Source: Chitinophagaceae bacterium
GTDB lineage: Bacteria; Bacteroidota; Bacteroidia; Chitinophagales; Chitinophagaceae
Length of the DNA stretch: 5,017 bases
Direction of reading: 5' to 3'
Assembly (NCBI GenBank): GCA_947468255.1
Contig: CANIMM010000241.1
Span: forward strand, 1-5,017
Below, piece after piece: positions 1 through 5,017 of this stretch (position 1 is its first letter; every line of letters begins with the position of its first letter). Under the pieces are notes generated by a model. That model made no database searches. It was not told the DNA's origin and saw only the letters and a program-made list of their open reading frames with translations. The position numbers and the translations under genes are program-made.

Positions 1-1
1 A

Positions 2-310
2 GAAGCCGTTGAATTATTTATGAATGATCCAGAAACAGACGCCATTGTAATGATTGGTGAAATTGGTGGTGGAATGGAAGCTGAAGCAGCATATTATATT
101 CAATCTACCGGCAACAAAAAACCTGTAGTTGGTTTTATTGCCGGACAAACTGCTCCTCCGGGTCGTAGAATGGGACATGCAGGCGCAATTGTTGGTGGAG
201 AAGATGATACAGCTGCGGCCAAAATGAAAATCATGGCTGCTTGTGGTATTCTAGTGGCGGCAAGTCCGGCAGATATTGGCAAAACAATGGCTGAGGCATT
301 AAAAAAATAA
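2..310 (+). CDS. sucD: Succinyl-CoA synthetase (ADP-forming) alpha subunit, 3' end only
   Basis: This is the C-terminal 102 residues of the alpha subunit of succinyl-CoA synthetase, a cytoplasmic TCA-cycle enzyme. With the beta subunit SucC it interconverts succinyl-CoA and succinate, coupled to ATP or GTP formation. The frame is open at the left edge, so the start and the N-terminal CoA-binding domain (roughly 190 residues of a usual ~290) are outside the window. The fragment shows MIGEIGG (local residues 17-23), then KPVVGFIAGQTAPPGRRMGH. The His of RMGHAGAIVGG, encoded at 176-178, is the known phosphorylated active-site histidine of the family. The stretch ADIGKTMAEALKK before the TAA matches the usual C-terminal end, so the 3' end is complete. 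An ATG at 20 lies in frame but is internal, because the homology continues upstream of it. No sucC is visible; it may lie upstream or elsewhere. A strong hairpin 24 bases past the stop ends the transcript. The family assignment is very secure. Confidence 0.97.
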   Translation, partial: EAVELFMNDPETDAIVMIGEIGGGMEAEAAYYIQSTGNKKPVVGFIAGQTAPPGRRMGHAGAIVGGEDDTAAAKMKIMAACGILVAASPADIGKTMAEALKK

Positions 311-333
311 TCACCCAACTTATTTCAATTTAC

Positions 334-365
334 AAATAACCCTCGGCAGCTGTCGGGGGTTATTT
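334..365 (+). terminator. Rho-independent-type terminator after sucD
   Basis: The arms AAATAACCC (334-342) and GGGTTATTT (357-365) are perfectly complementary. The 14 bases between them extend the stem through TCGGCA / TGTCGG with two G-T wobbles, leaving almost no loop in the ideal fold; a four-base AGCT loop is more realistic. The hairpin starts 24 bases after the sucD stop. Its 3' arm runs into the T-rich TTATTTATT. The A-rich 5' flank would give a U-rich tail on the other strand too, so it could also work in reverse, but no minus-strand gene is seen to need it. It most likely ends the sucD transcript and separates it from the gene starting at 444. Confidence 0.85.
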
Positions 366-443
366 ATTGTATGAAACTGTATTTCCATCTAACCTATTAT
401 TATAATTCAACAAATTGTATCTTGTAAAGAAACGCTATTGACA
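366..443 (+). promoter_or_regulatory. Short AT-rich leader, presumed promoter region of the macroglobulin gene
   Basis: These 78 bases lie between the sucD terminator and the ATG at 444, so the promoter of the long gene should lie here by position. I see no convincing match to the Bacteroidota promoter consensus (TTTG near -33, TAnnTTTG near -7). TATCTTG at 418-424 is a partial -7-like match without a good -33 partner. TATAAT at 401-406 has no recognisable -35 box. No Shine-Dalgarno sequence precedes 444 (the bases before it are CGCTATTGACA), which is normal in Bacteroidota. The call rests on position, not on motifs. Confidence 0.35.
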
Positions 444-509
444 ATGTTTTTGAAAAAATTATGGTTCATCCTATTAATAGTGATGACTATTACCAAATCC
501 ACTATAGCT
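444..509 (+). other. Sec signal peptide of the macroglobulin
   Basis: Codons 1-22 encode a short basic start (MFLKK), a hydrophobic core (LWFILLIVMTI) and a cleavage-region end STIA, followed by Gln23. This is a typical signal peptidase I site (Ala22/Gln23) as often seen in Bacteroidota. There is no lipobox cysteine, so the mature protein should be soluble in the periplasm or exported further, not a lipoprotein. The first cysteines are Cys70 and Cys71, well inside the mature protein. Confidence 0.85.
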
Positions 510-3500
510 CAAACAGCAATCAACTATTCAGAGCACTGGGAAAAAGTAGGCGCGCTCGAAAAAAAAGGACTTACTCAAACTGCCAACCTAGCGGTAAAAG
601 CCATCTACCATTTGGCGGTTCAGGATAACAACGAAGCACAACAAATTAAATGCTGCATCTTCCTGATTAAGTATCGCAATGAACGAGAAGAAGACAGCAG
701 AGAGCAAGCAATTTGGTATGTAGACAGCTTACTTGCAAAAGCAAAAGCGCCAGCAAAGAATATTTTACAAAGCATGCAGGCTGAAATGCTTTGGCAATAT
801 CTTCAACAAAACCGAACTGTTTTTTACAACACGACTAGAACAGCAGATGACAAAAATAAAAATATCCGTACTTGGAGTCTGTACAAATTGCTTTCGACTA
901 TTTCAAATTTGTACAAAAACTCATTGAACAATGATCAGCTGCTAAAAAAAACATCCCTTCAAAAATTTGAGCCCATTATTATAAAAGGACAAAATACCCG
1001 GCAACTTCGCCCAACCCTTTTTGATTTTTTAGCACACAGAGCATTGGAGTATTTTACAAATGATGAACATGAACTTACCCAACCTGCTCATTATTTTACG
1101 ATTGCTGACCCAAAGGCATTTGCGCCTGCTGATGAATTTGCAAAGACGCAGTTTACTTCCAGAGACAGCGCTTCATTAAAATTGAAAGCAATCGAACTGC
1201 TTCAGCAGTTGATTCTGTTTCATTCAAAAGACAGCAATCAAAATGCACTATTGGATGCAGATTTGATCCGATTCAATTTCATTTACCGTTATGCAGAAAA
1301 TCAAAATAAATTTTTATTATATGAGACTGCACTAAAAAAAATAGCGGCGCAATATGAAAAAAATCCAGGAATTGCGCAGGCGATGTACCTGAATGCCCAA
1401 GCTCATTTTGAAAAAGGAACTGATTTTCAACCATTGACCAGGATTGCCAATCAAGCTGAAATAAAAATGGCCAAAGAGATCTGCGAGGAGGCTATTTTGA
1501 AATTCCCAGGCACTGAAGGAGCCATTCATTGCCAAAATTTATTAATGCAAATCCTGCAACCTTCGATACAGCTAGAAACTGAAAAAGTAAACTTACCCAA
1601 CCTCCCTTTTAGAACATTGGTAAAATATAAAAATGTAAAAAAAATATATTTCAGAATCATTCCTATCACCAGAAGTGAAATAAAAAAAATAGGTACGCAG
1701 CAGGATCCCAAATTTTGGGAATCAATCGTTTCCCTGTCCCCATTAAAAAATTGGAATGTTGCAGTCCCCGATTTACAAGATTACCAAGTGCATTCCACCG
1801 AAATAAAAGTGGATGGATTACCCATCGGCATGTATTGTATAGTAGCCAGCTTGGATGAAAATTTTACTACCAATAAAAATATACTTTCCCAACAATGGAT
1901 TTATTGCAGCAATATTAGCCTCCTGCATAATAACAATGACTACCATGTAGTAGATCGTGAAACTGGGCGCCCACTACCCAATACAATGGCTCAGGTATGG
2001 GAAACCAGCTATAACTCCACTAATCATCAGATTGAAGAAAAAAAGGCAGAAAAATACATTACCGATGAAAACGGCTATTTTAAATTAACGCCCTCAAAAA
2101 CATACCGCAGCTTTTTATTTCAATTGATAAATAAGGATGACGAACTTTTCTTAGATGAAAATAATTACAACAATTATTTCAACGATATCGATCAGCAACT
2201 AACACCGTCAAGCTTTCTATTCACCGACCGATCGATCTATCGACCAGGACAAAGCATTTATTTTAAAGGGATTGTTTTGCAAAAAGGCACCCATGCCAAT
2301 GAAACAAAGATTCTACCTTCATTCAAAACCTCCATCTTTTTAAAAGATGCTAACCAACAAGTTGTAAATGAATTAAAAATAACCACCAATGAATTTGGAT
2401 CCTATCAGGGATCATTCCAACTGCCATTGAATCTGCTCAATGGACAATTCTCCTTATTCGATGAGGCAACCAACACCAACCATTCTTTTTTTGTAGAACA
2501 ATACAAGCGTCCAACATTTTTTGTACAAGTATCACCGCCTTCAAGAACCTATCGAATTTTTGATAGCATAACAATAATTGGTAATGCAAAAGCTTTCGCA
2601 GGTAATTCAATCAATGGGGCCTCCGTTCAATACAAGGTTACCAGAAAAGCAAATTATCCAATCGCATGGCAAAGTACTCGTACCGCTGTAATTTTTCCGC
2701 CAGGAGCATTTTCTTCCACCGTAGCAATTGCCCATGGCGAAAGCAGCACGGATGAAAATGGCAATTTCAATATTAGCTTCCTGGCTTTACCCGATGAAAG
2801 CCTCGATAAAAATGATCAGCCTATTTTTAATTATGATGTAACTGCCGATGTAACCGACATAAGTGGAGAAACGGCCAGTGATCAAACTATTATTAAATTA
2901 GGTTACCAGAGTATGCAACTTACCATTGAGCTGCATGAAAAAATATTGGTCAACGATTTGCAAAATTTAAAAATTCGCTCTAGTAATTACAATGGTATTT
3001 TTGAAAAGGCAACTGTGCATCTAACCCTATATCCACTCCAGGCACCTGACAAAATTTTCAGGCAGCGATACTGGACAATGCCAGACCAATTTGTATTAAG
3101 TAAGGAAGCGTATACTTCCTATTTCCCATTCGATGCATATCAAGATGAAGACCAAATAATTAAATGGCCCAGGGGAGAAGCAATAATCAATCAAGATGCC
3201 ATCACTGATAGCAGTGGTGAATGGACCTTGGGCAATACCAAACTAAGCGCAGGATGGTATAAAATAGTGGCCGCTGCCAAAGATACATTTGGAGAAGCCG
3301 TTGTAGCAGAAAAATTTATATTGATACAAAGCGATGCTTTCGAAAAAATGAACAAAGAAAAAAATAGCGCTTTGTCGGTCACTGTACAAAATAAAGAGGT
3401 GGCTCCCGGACAGCAAATTAAATATGAAATCAAAACAGGGTTTCCAAGAATTTGGCTGATACAAACCTTGAGTAGGATGGATCAATCGAATAGCATCTCC

Positions 3501-5017
3501 TACCCTGTCATTCTTAGGGATCAGCCTTATCAAAATGAAATCATTGCAAATGAAATCGACCGCGGTGGCATAGCATTGAATTATATTTTTGTTCAACACA
3601 ATAGGGTATATGCGGGAACTGAAAACTTTTTAATCCCCTGGAAAAATAAAGATCTGCAAATTAAATATCAAACTATCCGTAATAAATTACTGCCAGGTAG
3701 TAAAGAAAATTGGACTGCAACCATCAGTGGCAATCAAGGTGAAAAAGTGGCTGCAGAAGCCCTTGTAAGCATGTATGATGCCAGCTTGGATCAATTTAAA
3801 AAACATTCCTGGAGCCCATTGGATATCTGGCCCACATTGAGCAATATTGCAGGATGGAATGGAAATGGTTTTAGTACTGTTCAATTTGAAATCTTGAATA
3901 AAAAAGAACTTTCCTTACTAAGTTCGATCCCAAAATCATACGACCGCCTACTCCCCGATTATTTATCCCATTCACCGATTCCCATAAATGGAATTCAAAT
4001 CAGGGGTTTATCTGCCATTTCCGAAAAAAAAGTGGGTGCCCCGCAATTGTTTATCAATGATGCCAATACAGAAAAAAAACAGCTACTCCCAATCGATCAA
4101 TTGATGGAGGTCCGTAAAAATTTTAATGAAACTGCTTTCTTTTTTGCCAATCTTTTAACCGACAGTAGCGGAAATATTAGTTTTCATTTCACTTTACCCC
4201 AATCCCTTACCCAATGGAAACTAATGACACTGGCTCATACCAAAGACCTTTCTAGTGGCTATATAGAAAAAAATATACTTGCGCAAAAGCCTCTAATGGT
4301 TCAAGCCAATTCACCCCGATTCATGCGAGCGGGCGACCGGATGGAGTTCAGTGCAAAAATTAGTAATCTCAGTGACCATGAATTAACCGGAACCACTCAA
4401 TTGTCATTATTGAATACCACCACCCACCAATCGGTAGATGGCTGGTTTAAAAACATTTTCCCTACTCAATACTTTACCGTTGCTGCGGGACAAAGCTCGG
4501 CAATAAAATTCCCAATAGAGGTTCCATTCAATTTCAATGCCGCCCTAATTTACCAAATAACCGCTACCACCCATCCGCTCAATCCTGTCCAACAGCCGAT
4601 AAGCGACACGGATACATTCAACCATTCAAAAAACAGCCGGAAGGAAGATGCGAAATTTATGGAAAGCCAAGGGGTTGCTTTCTCCGATGGTGAAGAATCA
4701 ATCATCCCTATTTTGACCAATCGGATTTTAGTTACAGAAACTTTTCCGCTCAATATTCGCAATGCCGCACATAAGAATTTTACATTTAAAAAACTGCTGC
4801 AAAGTGGCGAAAGCGCTACTATCCAACACCAGGCTTTGACGATGGAGTTTAGTTCCAACCCTTCCTGGTATGCCGTGCAAGCATTGCCTTATTTAATGGA
4901 GTCGGAATTTGAATGTGCAGAACAAATTTTCAATCGGTATTATGGAAATACACTGGCTAAAAATATCACCCGAAGCATTCCAGCTATCAAAGAAATATTT
5001 TCGAAATGGACTAATGA
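444..5017 (+). CDS. Alpha-2-macroglobulin family protein with thioester motif, secreted; 3' end outside the window
   Basis: This is a bacterial alpha-2-macroglobulin (YfaS/COG2373 type). Such proteins are thought to trap proteases that reach the cell envelope: cleavage of a bait segment exposes a reactive thioester that binds the attacker. The frame holds 1,524 full codons without a stop and runs off the right edge; relatives of this Bacteroidota type are roughly 1,900-2,000 residues. Seen in order: signal peptide 1-22; helical N-terminal region to about 385, with DFLAHRALEYF at 194-204 and TPR-like helices at about 301-370; first macroglobulin-like domain from about 388; Ig-like domain from DRETGRPLPN (504); MG2 motif TDRSIYRPGQ (594-603); VEQYKRPTF (684-692); MYDASLD (1110-1116); variable bait-equivalent segment about 1120-1220; A2M domain from VRKNFNETAFFF (1223-1234) with LTQWKLM; PRFMRAGD (1291-1298); thioester CAEQ (1491-1494). 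ATG 444 is chosen because the signal peptide begins there at once; an ATG at codon 14 would destroy it. Function in this organism is inferred from the family. Confidence 0.95.
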   Translation, partial: MFLKKLWFILLIVMTITKSTIAQTAINYSEHWEKVGALEKKGLTQTANLAVKAIYHLAVQDNNEAQQIKCCIFLIKYRNEREEDSREQAIWYVDSLLAKAKAPAKNILQSMQAEMLWQYLQQNRTVFYNTTRTADDKNKNIRTWSLYKLLSTISNLYKNSLNNDQLLKKTSLQKFEPIIIKGQNTRQLRPTLFDFLAHRALEYFTNDEHELTQPAHYFTIADPKAFAPADEFAKTQFTSRDSASLKLKAIELLQQLILFHSKDSNQNALLDADLIRFNFIYRYAENQNKFLLYETALKKIAAQYEKNPGIAQAMYLNAQAHFEKGTDFQPLTRIANQAEIKMAKEICEEAILKFPGTEGAIHCQNLLMQILQPSIQLETEKVNLPNLPFRTLVKYKNVKKIYFRIIPITRSEIKKIGTQQDPKFWESIVSLSPLKNWNVAVPDLQDYQVHSTEIKVDGLPIGMYCIVASLDENFTTNKNILSQQWIYCSNISLLHNNNDYHVVDRETGRPLPNTMAQVWETSYNSTNHQIEEKKAEKYITDENGYFKLTPSKTYRSFLFQLINKDDELFLDENNYNNYFNDIDQQLTPSSFLFTDRSIYRPGQSIYFKGIVLQKGTHANETKILPSFKTSIFLKDANQQVVNELKITTNEFGSYQGSFQLPLNLLNGQFSLFDEATNTNHSFFVEQYKRPTFFVQVSPPSRTYRIFDSITIIGNAKAFAGNSINGASVQYKVTRKANYPIAWQSTRTAVIFPPGAFSSTVAIAHGESSTDENGNFNISFLALPDESLDKNDQPIFNYDVTADVTDISGETASDQTIIKLGYQSMQLTIELHEKILVNDLQNLKIRSSNYNGIFEKATVHLTLYPLQAPDKIFRQRYWTMPDQFVLSKEAYTSYFPFDAYQDEDQIIKWPRGEAIINQDAITDSSGEWTLGNTKLSAGWYKIVAAAKDTFGEAVVAEKFILIQSDAFEKMNKEKNSALSVTVQNKEVAPGQQIKYEIKTGFPRIWLIQTLSRMDQSNSISYPVILRDQPYQNEIIANEIDRGGIALNYIFVQHNRVYAGTENFLIPWKNKDLQIKYQTIRNKLLPGSKENWTATISGNQGEKVAAEALVSMYDASLDQFKKHSWSPLDIWPTLSNIAGWNGNGFSTVQFEILNKKELSLLSSIPKSYDRLLPDYLSHSPIPINGIQIRGLSAISEKKVGAPQLFINDANTEKKQLLPIDQLMEVRKNFNETAFFFANLLTDSSGNISFHFTLPQSLTQWKLMTLAHTKDLSSGYIEKNILAQKPLMVQANSPRFMRAGDRMEFSAKISNLSDHELTGTTQLSLLNTTTHQSVDGWFKNIFPTQYFTVAAGQSSAIKFPIEVPFNFNAALIYQITATTHPLNPVQQPISDTDTFNHSKNSRKEDAKFMESQGVAFSDGEESIIPILTNRILVTETFPLNIRNAAHKNFTFKKLLQSGESATIQHQALTMEFSSNPSWYAVQALPYLMESEFECAEQIFNRYYGNTLAKNITRSIPAIKEIFSKWTN
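1344..1550 (+). other. TPR-like helical segment in the macroglobulin N-terminal region
   Basis: Residues about 301-370 read as paired amphipathic helices: AAQYEKNPGIAQAMYLNAQAHFEKG, then a spacer, then AKEICEEAILKFPGTEGAIHCQNLL. The spacing of small and aromatic residues and the proline after the second helix (ILKFPGTEGA) resemble tetratricopeptide repeats. The canonical animal macroglobulins lack such a region. It could be a partner-binding or spacer domain; no function is shown by the sequence. Confidence 0.5.
2223..2276 (+). other. MG2 domain signature (TDRSIYRPGQ...)
   Basis: Residues 594-611 read TDRSIYRPGQSIYFKGIV. This is the start of the MG2 domain and the most recognisable signature of bacterial alpha-2-macroglobulins, where the usual form is TDRxxYRPGxxVxxKG. 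All key positions (Asp595, Arg596, Tyr599, Arg600, Pro601, Gly602, Lys610, Gly611 by count) are kept. The domain continues to about the VEQYKRPTF motif at 684-692. Confidence 0.9.
3801..4109 (+). other. Bait-region-equivalent variable segment
   Basis: Residues about 1120-1222 lie between the conserved MYDASLD motif and VRKNFNETAFFF. In animal alpha-2-macroglobulin the protease-sensitive bait region sits just before the matching VRKYFPETW motif, so by position this stretch is the equivalent. Its composition is mixed, with many Ser, Pro, Asn, Leu and Lys residues (for example SSIPKSYDRLLPDYLSHSP), which suits an exposed, cleavable loop. Part of it (GIQIRGLSA) may be structured. Boundaries are approximate and the bait role is inferred. 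Confidence 0.5.
4110..4262 (+). other. A2M core domain (VRKNFNETAFFF ... TQWKLM)
   Basis: Residues 1223-1273 read VRKNFNETAFFFANLLTDSSG, then a beta strand, then LPQSLTQWKLMTLAHTKDLSSG. This follows the alpha-2-macroglobulin domain pattern V-R-K-x-F-x-E-T, then T-D-x-x-G, then P-x-x-x-T-x-W-K, which is shared between bacterial and animal members. Every key residue of the pattern is present, indicating an intact core. The downstream PRFMRAGD motif (1291-1298) starts the next beta domain leading to the thioester domain. Confidence 0.9.
4914..4925 (+). other. Thioester motif CAEQ
   Basis: Residues 1491-1494 are Cys-Ala-Glu-Gln, in the context LPYLMESEFECAEQIFNRYY. In the family the Cys side chain and the Gln side chain three residues on form the internal thioester that reacts with a trapped protease (GCGEQ in animals, CLEQ in Escherichia coli YfhM). 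Both reactive residues are present, so the thioester should be functional. The rest of the helical thioester domain runs out of the window. Confidence 0.9.

Noticed and set aside
100..318. Minus-strand ORF of 72 codons over the sucD end
   Set aside because: It is antisense to the highly conserved phosphohistidine region of SucD, which fully explains the sequence.
401..406. TATAAT as a sigma-70 -10 box
   Set aside because: No -35 partner at the right spacing, and Bacteroidota housekeeping promoters use a different consensus; AT-rich leader sequence yields such matches by chance.
371..427. 18-codon leader ORF (ATG at 371, TAA at 425-427) just upstream of the macroglobulin start
   Set aside because: It begins only six bases after the terminator stem, has no ribosome binding site and no regulatory pattern; short ORFs of this size occur by chance.
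733..927. Plus-strand 64-codon ORF in another frame
   Set aside because: It sits inside the long frame, is rich in Lys and Gln from A-rich codons read out of phase, and has no start signal.
3243..3599. Minus-strand ORF of 118 codons
   Set aside because: It lies wholly inside the macroglobulin frame, which is continuous and carries family motifs on both sides; the encoded peptide shows no recognisable domain.
4550..4858. Minus-strand ORF of 102 codons
   Set aside because: It is antisense to the macroglobulin between PRFMRAGD and the thioester motif, with no family features or start signal of its own.
5011..5017. TAA and TGA in the final bases (CTAATGA) as the stop of the long gene
   Set aside because: In the 444 frame these bases read ACT AAT GA, so both triplets are out of frame. 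The thioester domain is also only just begun, so the gene must continue.
1..5017. Mobile element, CRISPR array, tRNA/rRNA or novel defence operon
   Set aside because: No direct or terminal repeats, no transposase or nuclease motifs and no RNA gene signatures were seen; about 97% of the window is explained by the two genes.

Overview
The window reads as chromosomal DNA of a member of the Bacteroidota. It is AT-rich. The SucD tail and the large surface-type protein both resemble Bacteroidota versions of their families. The second gene has no purine-rich ribosome binding site before its start, as is common in that phylum, and its signal peptide ends in Ala-Gln, also common there. A class within the phylum (for example Chitinophagia or Saprospiria) cannot be fixed from sequence reading alone.

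Layout: bases 2-310 are the 3' end of the succinyl-CoA synthetase alpha subunit gene (sucD), containing the phosphohistidine motif. A strong hairpin followed by a T-rich stretch (334-365) closes that transcript. A short AT-rich leader (366-443) precedes one very long plus-strand reading frame that starts at 444 and is still open at the last base (1,524 full codons seen). I read this frame codon by codon and found no stop and no frameshift.

The long frame is a secreted alpha-2-macroglobulin-family protein (bacterial YfaS/COG2373 type). In order it has a signal peptidase I signal sequence, a helical N-terminal region with TPR-like character, a series of macroglobulin/Ig-like beta domains, the MG2 motif TDRSIYRPGQ, the family motif VEQYKRPTF, a variable bait-region-equivalent segment, the A2M domain motif RKNFNETAFFF, and an intact CxEQ thioester motif (CAEQ, Cys1491 to Gln1494) close to the window end. 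The C-terminal part, probably a few hundred residues, lies outside.

The two genes have unrelated jobs: one is a cytoplasmic TCA-cycle enzyme, the other is envelope protease trapping or defence. The terminator between them argues that they are separate transcription units. I see no mobile element, CRISPR array, RNA gene or undescribed multi-gene system. The points worth a second look concern the macroglobulin: thioester retained without a lipobox, near absence of cysteine except at the thioester, and a divergent bait segment.
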